A stretch of DNA of 10,770 nucleotides from Chthoniobacterales bacterium. Its GTDB lineage: Bacteria; Verrucomicrobiota; Verrucomicrobiia; Chthoniobacterales; UBA10450. The notes below the pieces were generated by a model. The model ran no database searches and was not told the DNA's origin. It saw nothing but the letters and a program-made list of their open reading frames with translations. The first letter of the stretch is position 1. The number at the start of each line of letters is the position of its first letter. Position numbers and translations under genes: made by a program. Of this stretch, positions 1 through 5,645 are shown one piece after another. The stretch is from the NCBI GenBank assembly GCA_013697015.1, contig JACCXL010000336.1, forward strand, positions 1 through 10,770, in the 5' to 3' direction.

Positions 1-912
1 CATGATATTGACGTTTCGGAATTCCGGCCCGGCTTCGCGCCAGTAACAATGGGTCAGGATGTGATGCCGTCCCACTTCTCCTCCGGCTTCCACTTCCCGG
101 CCCGCCGGCACCGCCCAGTGGAAAAGGGCATTGAAGCGCGTAACGCGAACGCCGCCCACTGAAGGCTTCACGTGCTCAAGAAAAGTTGAGAATCGTCCCA
201 TCACTCCGCGTGCGTTTAGCCGCTCCGCGATCGCGTAAAACTCTTCCGGCGCGAGGCCCGCTTCGGCCGCGCGGGCCAGCCATGGAGAGGGCGCGATCTC
301 GCCGGCGCGGAATTCGCGCTTTAGCGCCAGCAAAACTTTCCATTCGAGCTCGCTCAGCTCCACCACTCGGGTCGCGTTCATCTGTGCGGGTTGGGCGGCT
401 TTGCTGCCGGGCTCAACCGATCTCCGCCTGACGTGACCGACACCGAGGGTGAAAATACCGTTCGCCGGCATGAGACGAAAACGCTCCGCACCCACGATCT
501 CGGCCAGAGTGCGGGCATGAGCTTCCAGTGAAAATCCATGCGGAACTTTCAGCGTCGTCCACAACTTATAATCTGATCCGGCTGTCGCCGTTTCCGTGGA
601 ACGCAAAACGACGTGGCCGGAAAAAGGATCGCGTTGGAACATCCAATCGAACGCCGCATCGATCTTTTCCGGCGGCACCTTCCAGGCGACCAGCGCTCCA
701 TCTGCCAGGTTTGTAGCCAGGAGAGTCTGTCGAATCCGCCGCACCGTGCCGGCTTTCAACATCGCCGCCAGCCGCGCCGTCACGTCTGCAACAGGGACGC
801 CCGATCGTTGCGCGATTTCAAGGAAAGGTTCCCGCACAAACCCCTCGATCTTATCCTCGGAGATGGCGAGAATCTTCTCGTTCACGGGATCGTTGTGTTC
901 GACCGGAAGCAT
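1..912 (-). CDS. Two-module AsnC-fold protein, siroheme decarboxylase-like (AhbA/AhbB or NirDLGH type), partial
   Basis: The minus frame is open from the left edge up to a stop at 985-987, giving at least 304 codons; the C-terminus lies outside the window. Two similar halves follow each other. The first has an N-terminal winged helix (PFLEIAQRSGVPV), then RRIRQTL, a VAWKVPPEKI strand and DYKLWTTLKV. The second repeats the plan (EWKVLLALKREF, RGVMGRFSTF, FNALFHWAVP, THCYWRE). DYxLWxTL and the SHCYxR-like motif are what I know from siroheme decarboxylase subunits of alternative heme and heme d1 synthesis; such proteins are often annotated as Lrp/AsnC regulators. The first half has HVVLRST where the family usually has SHNYxR, so only the second half keeps the classic motif. 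The ATG at 912 is the first ATG; a TTG at 951 is possible, and neither has a clear ribosome site. A true transcription regulator remains possible. It diverges from the HAD gene; 913-1083 holds nothing else I recognise. Confidence 0.7.
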   Translation of the reverse strand, partial: MLPVEHNDPVNEKILAISEDKIEGFVREPFLEIAQRSGVPVADVTARLAAMLKAGTVRRIRQTLLATNLADGALVAWKVPPEKIDAAFDWMFQRDPFSGHVVLRSTETATAGSDYKLWTTLKVPHGFSLEAHARTLAEIVGAERFRLMPANGIFTLGVGHVRRRSVEPGSKAAQPAQMNATRVVELSELEWKVLLALKREFRAGEIAPSPWLARAAEAGLAPEEFYAIAERLNARGVMGRFSTFLEHVKPSVGGVRVTRFNALFHWAVPAGREVEAGGEVGRHHILTHCYWREAGPEFRNVNIM

Positions 913-1083
913 GTGTTGGCTAATAAGCGTGTGCCGGTCGAGCTTGTCCAACGCCGTCGCGAGAGTCGGCGGTTGAGGCGCCGGCTAACTGCGCCAGACA
1001 CCCGCGGCGACTGGAGATAGCGAAAAGGCGAGATCGCTTCTGCGCAGCGTAGCGGCGGCAGCTCGCAACCTTCAGAATCGGAA

Positions 1084-1791
1084 ATGATAAAAGCGCTGTT
1101 TTTTGATGCGGCGGGGACGCTTTTGTATCTGACCAAGACCGTGGGAGACCACTATGCGCAAGTCGGCGAAGAGATCGGTCTTGATCTCAACGCAAAGGCG
1201 CTGGATCAAGCATTCGCCGCAGCTTGGAAAGCCGCGCGCCCGCGACCCGCGATCGAAGGACCGCGCGAAGACGATGACAAAGGATGGTGGCGCGACCTGG
1301 TTGAGCAGGTTCTGGCGGAGGCTGCCCCGGGGTTGCACGAGCTGGACCGCGACAATTTTTTCGAAATTGCCTACGAGCACTTCGCGGAGGCGAGCGTCTG
1401 GAACATTTTTCCGGAGGTGGCCGAGAGCCTCGCGACGCTGCACGAAAAATTCGTTCTCGCGATTGTCTCGAACTTCGATGGGCGACTTCGCCTCATCCTG
1501 GAACACCTCGGGATCTCCCGCTATTTTCGTCACGTTTTCATTTCCAGCGAACTCGGCGCGGACAAGCCCGATCCGCTAATTTTCCGGCGCGCCTTACGCG
1601 TTGCCGGATTTGCCGCGAGTGAGGTAATGCACGTCGGCGATGATCCGGAACGCGATTGGAAGGCCGCCGAGGGAGCAGGTCTGCGGGTGTTCAGACTGCA
1701 GCGACCAGAAACCTCGCTCCGCGATCTGGCTGCGCTGGTGTGCAAAAGCCCCGATGGCTTGCACCCGAGGCGCGACTGGATTAAAAGCTGA
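1084..1791 (+). CDS. HAD-superfamily hydrolase (subfamily IA, HDHD3/DREG-2-like)
   Basis: The 235-residue protein has a HAD Rossmann fold with a helical C1 cap (about residues 15-105). Motif I is FFDAAGTLL with nucleophile Asp8. Motif II is IVSNFDG (Ser129). Motif III is the Lys of GADKPDP (161). Motif IV is HVGDDPERDW (Asp186, Asp187, Asp191). The likely reaction is phosphate-ester hydrolysis with Mg2+ in the cytoplasm; the substrate cannot be read from sequence. The general-acid Asp two residues after the nucleophile is replaced by Ala10. From memory the DREG-2/HDHD3-like branch often has DAxGTL here, so this may be normal for the branch, but catalysis could be slow or altered. The ATG is preceded by GGAA with almost no spacing, so the ribosome site is weak. 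A tRNA locus begins 10 bases downstream. Confidence 0.85.
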   Translation: MIKALFFDAAGTLLYLTKTVGDHYAQVGEEIGLDLNAKALDQAFAAAWKAARPRPAIEGPREDDDKGWWRDLVEQVLAEAAPGLHELDRDNFFEIAYEHFAEASVWNIFPEVAESLATLHEKFVLAIVSNFDGRLRLILEHLGISRYFRHVFISSELGADKPDPLIFRRALRVAGFAASEVMHVGDDPERDWKAAEGAGLRVFRLQRPETSLRDLAALVCKSPDGLHPRRDWIKS

Positions 1792-1800
1792 TCTTTCCGC

Positions 1801-1850
1801 GGGTTGGTAGCTCAATGGTAGAGCAGCCCCGAAAGCTTTCGGGGTTGGTT
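1801..1850 (+). pseudogene. Broken tRNA-Lys copy (5' half) with palindrome in the anticodon loop
   Basis: The first 27 bases are identical to the start of the intact tRNA-Lys at 1887: acceptor strand, D-arm and the first anticodon-stem base. The anticodon arm is then rewritten as GCCCC, a 10-base self-complementary loop, and GGGGT, instead of the usual 7-base loop. GTTGGTTG, matching the variable region of the intact gene, follows. Homology ends near 1850: there is no T-arm and no CCAACCC acceptor strand. It cannot make a normal tRNA. The most likely origin is partial duplication of the adjacent tRNA followed by decay. It could also serve as part of a structured leader or a terminator for the HAD gene. 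Confidence 0.75.
1827..1844. repeat. Perfect 18-nt palindrome
   Basis: The sequence ccccgaaagctttcgggg is its own reverse complement. It sits exactly where the anticodon stem-loop of the broken tRNA copy should be. It could form a hairpin or cruciform and might end transcription from the HAD gene, but no T-tract follows. Confidence 0.8.
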
Positions 1851-1886
1851 GCCAGCGGGGGCACAGACGGTTAAAACAAATTACCG

Positions 1887-1958
1887 GGGTTGGTAGCTCA
1901 ATGGTAGAGCAGCGCCCTTTTAAGGCGTTGGTTGTGGGTTCGAGTCCCACCCAACCCA
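1887..1958 (+). tRNA. tRNA-Lys (anticodon UUU)
   Basis: A complete 72-base cloverleaf can be drawn by hand. The acceptor GGGTTGG pairs with CCAACCC, and A is the discriminator base. The D-arm is GCTC/GAGC. The anticodon stem is GCGCC/GGCGT with loop CTTTTAA, giving anticodon TTT. The variable region is TGGTT. The T-arm is GTGGG TTCGAGT CCCAC. CCA is not encoded, so it must be added after transcription. The tRNA decodes AAA and AAG. A partial copy of its 5' half lies directly upstream and one of its 3' half 0.7 kb downstream. Confidence 0.96.
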
Positions 1959-2137
1959 GAACGATCGCACGACGGCAATCACGGCAATCCCCTCGCATGT
2001 CGCCGGTCCCGCTTGGGTCGAACTAACATTGAACGTGCAGCTGGGAACGCTGTCCATACTTCAACGAGTCACGGCAATTTCGGGATAGCAATCGGTATTT
2101 CCGGGGCTCAAAATAAGGACCAATCGGTAATCAAGAA

Positions 2138-2347
2138 GTGAGTGCATCGAACGATCATGAAATGCCACCTGCGCGAGAACCGAAAGGTCAGCGGCAAAAG
2201 GGCGGATCGGAAAAACTAATCCGCCTGACCGACCTGATACCGAAAGGCAACGTCAAAGGCGGCGGTTCATTCAAGGCCGGCAGCAGCAAGTTATCGTCGC
2301 CTTCCGGAGGAACGTCTGGAACTGGCAGCACCAGCAGAACGCCTTAA
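2138..2347 (+). CDS. Small basic Gly/Ser/Thr-rich hypothetical protein
   Basis: The 69-codon ORF starts at GTG 2138; ATG 2162 (residue 9) is an alternative, and neither has a convincing ribosome site. The N-terminal half is charged (KGQRQKGGSEK). A central segment, LIRLTDLIPKGNVKGG, precedes a low-complexity tail of Gly, Ser, Thr and Lys. The pattern DLxPxxxVKGG resembles, from memory, a motif in small uncharacterised proteins of Verrucomicrobiota and related phyla, which is the main reason to consider it a real gene. The tail after the double glycine looks disordered; there is no signal peptide or membrane segment. Function is unknown. It lies inside the proposed element next to tRNA-Lys. 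Confidence 0.45.
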   Translation: MSASNDHEMPPAREPKGQRQKGGSEKLIRLTDLIPKGNVKGGGSFKAGSSKLSSPSGGTSGTGSTSRTP

Positions 2348-2653
2348 AGAGCAGCAATCAACGCCAAGTGATTGGCCTACGCGGCGTTTGCCTTTCCATA
2401 AACTTTCCCGCAGCGGCCGTCGCACGCCTGCGCGCGTGGACACCAACGAAAATCACGAAATTTCGCTCAGGGAGCACGTCGCCTCCACGACAGGCCGATT
2501 ACACTCAGGAAGCTGCGTATTTAATTTCCCGTCTTCTGCTTGGATGCGTCTCCACTGCGCAATATCAGCCTCACGCCGGTCGCGTATTACTTTGATCGAG
2601 ATGATTCACTGAAGGAGTAGCGAGCAGCTTTCTGTGGCCCAGCACAAATTTGA
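2348..2653. other. Gene-free stretch inside the tRNA-flanked region
   Basis: About 300 bases with no gene I can support. Two overlapping plus-strand ORFs of about 75 codons give compositions with no recognisable motif. No hairpin followed by a T-tract, no integrase remnant and no RNA gene could be picked out by eye. Confidence 0.5.
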
Positions 2654-2688
2654 GGCGTGCTTGTGGGCTTGAGTCCCACCCCAACCCA
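2654..2688 (+). repeat. Degenerate copy of the tRNA-Lys 3' half (candidate att site)
   Basis: This segment aligns with 1924-1958 of the intact tRNA: GGCGT, then TTGTGGG, a T-loop CTTGAGT in place of TTCGAGT, CCCAC, and CCAACCCA. The differences are one missing base in the variable region, one extra C before the acceptor strand and a few substitutions. There is no acceptor 5' strand, D-arm or anticodon loop upstream, so it is not a tRNA gene. It forms the right border of the proposed element. Confidence 0.8.
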
Positions 2689-2706
2689 AATTGCCGGGCG
2701 TTCCGG

Positions 2707-2868
2707 TCAACCATTCGGCACCGGCGGCAGTCCCTTTTGGAATTCCGCCTGTTGCCTGGCTGCCTGACGTTCTTGTTCGATTTGCTTGGATTGCGCCTCT
2801 GGACTCGGCCCCATCGCGCACCCGGCCAGGAGCGCGATGCAGATGAGACTGCTGAAAATTGCTTTCAC
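2707..2868 (-). CDS. Short lipoprotein, hypothetical
   Basis: A 53-residue protein read from GTG 2868 to TGA 2707. It begins MKAIFSSLICIALLAGCAMG, a compact signal peptide with lipobox LAGC and lipidated Cys17. The mature part is a short, Gln-rich charged helix (QSKQIEQERQAARQQ) ending in LPPVPNG. It is expected to be an envelope-anchored lipoprotein; the role is unknown. It is the last gene of the hflK-hflC-DUF488 run. It starts 8 bases after the TAA that ends the un-shifted DUF488 frame (2877), which suggests coexpression. The purine run GAAGA directly abuts the start, so the initiation site is uncertain. Its small size leaves some doubt, but the lipobox is textbook. Confidence 0.65.
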   Translation of the reverse strand: MKAIFSSLICIALLAGCAMGPSPEAQSKQIEQERQAARQQAEFQKGLPPVPNG

Positions 2869-2929
2869 TCTTCAAATTAACCAAGTCCCGCCAATTCGCT
2901 ACTGTCTGTCGCTTCGGGCGCGCTATAGC

Positions 2930-3436
2930 TCAGCGGCCGGCGCAAATCCGTGCTGCGGAGGTGTACGGGTGAGGCACACATTTGGCAGGCGTCATGATGT
3001 GATACACATCCGTTCCGCGGACCTTCAGATAATCGGAGATCAACGCACGATGGCATTGCCACCAAACCGCTTCGGCGCACATGATTGCCGTCAGCCCGAG
3101 CGCTTCTGAAAATCGCGCGAGCCGTTCGGTTCCGTCGCGGAACTGACTGGTCTCCATGTGATCGGCGTAACCGCGAAAGGAGGAATTGCGCCATACCGTG
3201 TTGACTGAATTGGTCTGGGGCTTTCGGCGACCGCCAAGTTCGGGGAAATGCTCGTAACCAATACCGTTTGCGGCCAGCGACGCGGCCAGTGTCTCGCGAT
3301 TAAAGTGGGGATACCGCTTCGATCCCGGCAACAAACGCACGTCGGCCATGGCTTTGATCTCATGCGCGCGGAGCAACTCGATGAACTCCTCAGTCGAGCG
3401 GGTCGAATGCCCGATCGTCCAGATGCGCGCGATCAA
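2930..3436 (-). CDS. DUF488 family protein, C-terminus probably frameshifted
   Basis: The 168-residue product has the features of DUF488: an N-terminal IWTIGHSTRS, ADVRLLPGSKRYPHF (34-45), YEHFPELGGRR (61-71), and the Cys/Glu/CHR motif (Cys120, Glu122, Cys128-His129-Arg130). It ends HPYTSAARICAGR. The family is small, soluble and of unclear biochemistry. Family members usually continue after this point with a short GxLSY-like tail. That tail (LSYSAPEATDS...) is present in the next frame and ends at TAA 2877, so one base appears to be missing near 2930-2936. The start is TTG 3436, the only plausible start after the upstream stop, with no ribosome site. It begins 15 bases after the hflC stop, so it is probably in that operon. 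A relic of a second copy lies at 5538-5645. Confidence 0.88.
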   Translation of the reverse strand: MIARIWTIGHSTRSTEEFIELLRAHEIKAMADVRLLPGSKRYPHFNRETLAASLAANGIGYEHFPELGGRRKPQTNSVNTVWRNSSFRGYADHMETSQFRDGTERLARFSEALGLTAIMCAEAVWWQCHRALISDYLKVRGTDVYHIMTPAKCVPHPYTSAARICAGR

Positions 3437-3451
3437 CGCCGTGCCCGTTGT

Positions 3452-4501
3452 CTACGGCGTCGCTGCGGGTGGTGGTGGCGGCGTTTTGGGCTGAAGCAGA
3501 CTGCCTGACATGGTCTTCAGGATTCGCCCAAGGTCGCTGTTTGTTGAAATCACAGCGGTCGTGTCATGCTCGAACGAAGTCTTTGCGACTTCGAGGCTGC
3601 GCAGGAAGAGATATAAATCCTGCGCGTCCGGCGAACTATAAGCGCCCGTGTAAATGCGCGCCGCTTCCGCGTCGGCTTCGCCTTCGATCTTCAGCGCGTC
3701 GCGATTTGCGCTCGACGTGATGGAAGCGACTTCGCTCTCCTTTTGACCACTAATGTTTGCCGCTTCGCCGCGGCCCTCGGAGCGGAACTTCGAGGCAATC
3801 TGATGACGTTCGCTCGACATCCGCTCGATAATTTTCGCGGCGACCGCGGGATTGTACTTGCTGCGTTTGAAGCGCTCGTCGAGCAGCTCGATGCCGAAGT
3901 CCGCGATCTTCTGTCGCGTCCGTTCTGTGATTTGTTTCTCGATCGCGCCTCGTCCGAGTTCGATATCAGGAATGCTGCTGGGCAGAATGGTCCCGCTCTT
4001 TTCCAGCTCAGGATCGCGCTCTGGCTGGCGTCCCTTCGTGACGCGGATGATCTCGACCAGATCATGCGTCGCGACCGCGGTGCGCGTTTCGCTGCCGAGA
4101 ATATCGTCGAGGCGCGAGAGCGCGCTCCGCTCGTCGTTCAAGCGATTGTAATACAAAAGCGGATCGCTGATCCGCCAGCGTGCGAAGCAATCGACGATCA
4201 AATAGAGCTTGTCCTTCGTAGGACATTCTGTCGGCGGCCCGTCCCACGCGAGAATGCGATTATCGAAACGATTGATGCGATCGATGAATGGAATCTTCAC
4301 CTTTAACCCAGCCGTCTTCTCAGTGCGGATCGCTTTACCAAAGCGCGTCACAATGACGGTTTCGTATTGATGGACAACGAAGAGCATCGCGCCCCACTTC
4401 AGCGCTGTCAGAACGAAGAAAATGCCGAGAAGCGTCATGACGCGGTTCTGCAGAAACCGGAACGGCGCGATCGGAAAGCTGGGTATTTGCGGCGAATCCA
4501 T
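3452..4501 (-). CDS. hflC: HflC, FtsH-modulating membrane protein
   Basis: The 349-residue protein has a cytoplasmic N-terminus, one membrane segment (about 21-43, MTLLGIFFVLTALKWGAMLF) and a periplasmic SPFH/band 7 domain starting at YETVIVTRFGK. Further HflC hallmarks are LKVKIPFIDRINRFDNR, the ERMSSERHQIASKFRSEG region, a long Ala/Glu-rich helix (EGEADAEAARIY) and YLFLRSLE. HflK and HflC build a large cage around the FtsH protease and restrain its activity on membrane proteins. The tail is proline-rich (TPPPPPAATP). The ATG at 4501 follows the hflK stop by one base (TAAaATG), which implies translational coupling; an in-frame ATG at 4525 would overlap hflK and add eight residues. The order hflK then hflC matches the classical operon. 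ftsH is not in the window. Confidence 0.93.
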   Translation of the reverse strand: MDSPQIPSFPIAPFRFLQNRVMTLLGIFFVLTALKWGAMLFVVHQYETVIVTRFGKAIRTEKTAGLKVKIPFIDRINRFDNRILAWDGPPTECPTKDKLYLIVDCFARWRISDPLLYYNRLNDERSALSRLDDILGSETRTAVATHDLVEIIRVTKGRQPERDPELEKSGTILPSSIPDIELGRGAIEKQITERTRQKIADFGIELLDERFKRSKYNPAVAAKIIERMSSERHQIASKFRSEGRGEAANISGQKESEVASITSSANRDALKIEGEADAEAARIYTGAYSSPDAQDLYLFLRSLEVAKTSFEHDTTAVISTNSDLGRILKTMSGSLLQPKTPPPPPAATP

Positions 4502-4502
4502 T

Positions 4503-5495
4503 TTAACGGGGAGGCTTCGGCGCATCGGGCGGACCCAGCGGCAGGGTCTGGAGAATGCCCTTCACGCTATCGTCGACGATGATTTTCTTCTGCAACGCTG
4601 GGAAGATTGCTTCCATCGATTCCAGGTAGAGACGGCGCCGCGTTACCTCCGGCGCTTTGCGATACTCGGCCAGGAGCAGCGAAAATTTCTCGACATCGCC
4701 TTTTGACTGATTGACTCGCCGAAACGCATACGCCTCCGCCTGTTTCTGCCGCTCTTTTCCCTGCCCGCGCGCGTTCGGCACCGCGTCATTGTAAATTGCC
4801 CACGCCTGGTTGATCGCGGTTTGCTTCTCCTGTTGGGCTTGGTTCACTTCGTTGAAAGCCGCTTGCACGGCCGGCGGCGGCCGGACGGTCGCGAGCTGGA
4901 CCTGCTGGATTTGCAGTCCGAGTTCATATTGCGACGCCAGCTCGACGAGCCGTTGCAAGGCCGCCGTTTCGATCTCGTGCCGGCCGATCGTGAGGACCTC
5001 ATCGACCGTGCGATCGCCGATCACCTCGCGCATCACGCTCTCGGATAAATCGCGCAAGGTTTGTTCCGGCTCGCGCGCGCCGAAAAGGTACATTCTTGGA
5101 TCGGTGATTCGATATTGCACAACCCACGGAACCAAGGCCGTGTTCAAGTCGCCCGTGATCATCGTTTCGGTGTCTTCCGCGTCGCGATCAGCCTGGTAGG
5201 CGTTGGTGGCGTTCGGAGTGGAAAAACCGAATTCGAGTTTTAGCAGCCGCTGCGTCGGCACGACGATAAATTCGTCAACATGCGGAATAGCATACGCCAA
5301 CCCCGGACTGGCGAGCGCGGAGAATGCGCCGAAGCGCAATTTCACACCGACCGAGTTCGTCGGAATTGAGACGAACCCGAAGAAGAGTGAGAAGAGCGTG
5401 ACGACAATGCCGATCAACGCGATCGCGCCAAGCACGAGGCGCACCGGTTTGATGCGGAAGCTGTGTAGATCGGCCGAACGCTGGACGATTTGCAT
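4503..5495 (-). CDS. hflK: HflK, FtsH-modulating membrane protein
   Basis: The 330-residue protein carries one membrane segment (about 18-41, VRLVLGAIALIGIVVTLFSLFFGF). A band 7 domain opens with SVGVKLRFGAFSALASPGLAYAIP. Later blocks typical of HflK are VVQYRITDPRMYLFG, SVMREVIGDRTVDEVLT, the QLATVRPPPAVQAAFNEVNQAQQEK stretch, and a helical region ending RRRLYLESMEAIFP. It partners with HflC in the inner membrane to control FtsH proteolysis. It lacks the long Gly-rich N-terminal extension of the enterobacterial protein. ATG 5495 is the only good start; no clear ribosome site precedes it. The promoter must lie within the roughly 145 bases upstream, which also contain the DUF488 relic. It is the first gene of the cluster running down to 2707. 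Confidence 0.93.
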   Translation of the reverse strand: MQIVQRSADLHSFRIKPVRLVLGAIALIGIVVTLFSLFFGFVSIPTNSVGVKLRFGAFSALASPGLAYAIPHVDEFIVVPTQRLLKLEFGFSTPNATNAYQADRDAEDTETMITGDLNTALVPWVVQYRITDPRMYLFGAREPEQTLRDLSESVMREVIGDRTVDEVLTIGRHEIETAALQRLVELASQYELGLQIQQVQLATVRPPPAVQAAFNEVNQAQQEKQTAINQAWAIYNDAVPNARGQGKERQKQAEAYAFRRVNQSKGDVEKFSLLLAEYRKAPEVTRRRLYLESMEAIFPALQKKIIVDDSVKGILQTLPLGPPDAPKPPR

Positions 5496-5537
5496 GGGAC
5501 GAAGCTGTGGGCTGGAACTTACACACCGCCCAATCCT

Positions 5538-5645
5538 TTACGAACCATTAAGTGAGCCAGTGCCTTTGCGTGCGCGACGCGAGGCGGCGATCAACTCTTC
5601 GCTCGATCGGGTAGAGTGCCCGATCGTGCAGAGACGCGCGATCAC
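5538..5645 (-). pseudogene. Relic of a second DUF488 gene (N-terminal fragment)
   Basis: A 35-codon frame from GTG 5645 to TAA 5538 reads IARLCTIGHSTRSSEELI. This matches IARIWTIGHSTRSTEEFI of the intact DUF488 gene at 14 of 18 positions. After that the sequence diverges into SRRARKGTGSLNGS and stops, so about four fifths of the gene is missing. The GTG overlaps the permease stop as GTGA, a normal operon junction, suggesting this was once a real gene after the ABC permease. The relic now sits in the hflK upstream region. A fragment left by recombination between two DUF488 copies is the simplest explanation; it is almost certainly not functional. Confidence 0.75.
5604..5626. repeat. Inverted repeat (8-bp stem) between ABC operon and hflK
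   Basis: cgatcggg and cccgatcg flank a 7-base loop. The stem lies inside the DUF488 relic; the intact DUF488 gene has a similar but weaker symmetry at the same codons. It could help end ABC-operon transcripts, but no T-run follows on the minus strand, so this is not a typical intrinsic terminator. Confidence 0.4.

Larger units (their letters stand above)
1959..2688 (+). mobile_element. Putative decayed integrative element at the tRNA-Lys 3' end
   Basis: This 730-base stretch begins directly after the intact tRNA-Lys and ends with a degenerate direct repeat of the tRNA's last 35 bases. Site-specific integrases commonly recombine at tRNA 3' ends, leaving an intact tRNA on one side and a 3' fragment on the other, which is the order seen here. 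No integrase, transposase or replication gene is visible. One small ORF (2138-2347) is the only plausible gene. The bases before it carry a short tandem repeat (cggcaatcacggcaat near 1974-1990). A tandem tRNA duplication that later decayed is the main alternative. Confidence 0.45.

Noticed and set aside
1932..2141. Plus-strand ORF of 69 codons beginning MWVRVPPNPE
   Set aside because: Its start lies in the T-arm of tRNA-Lys; this is the usual translation artefact of tRNA 3' ends.
2920..2945. tRNA-like string ctatagctcagcggc
   Set aside because: It is the reverse strand of the DUF488 C-terminus and no matching acceptor or T-arm is nearby.
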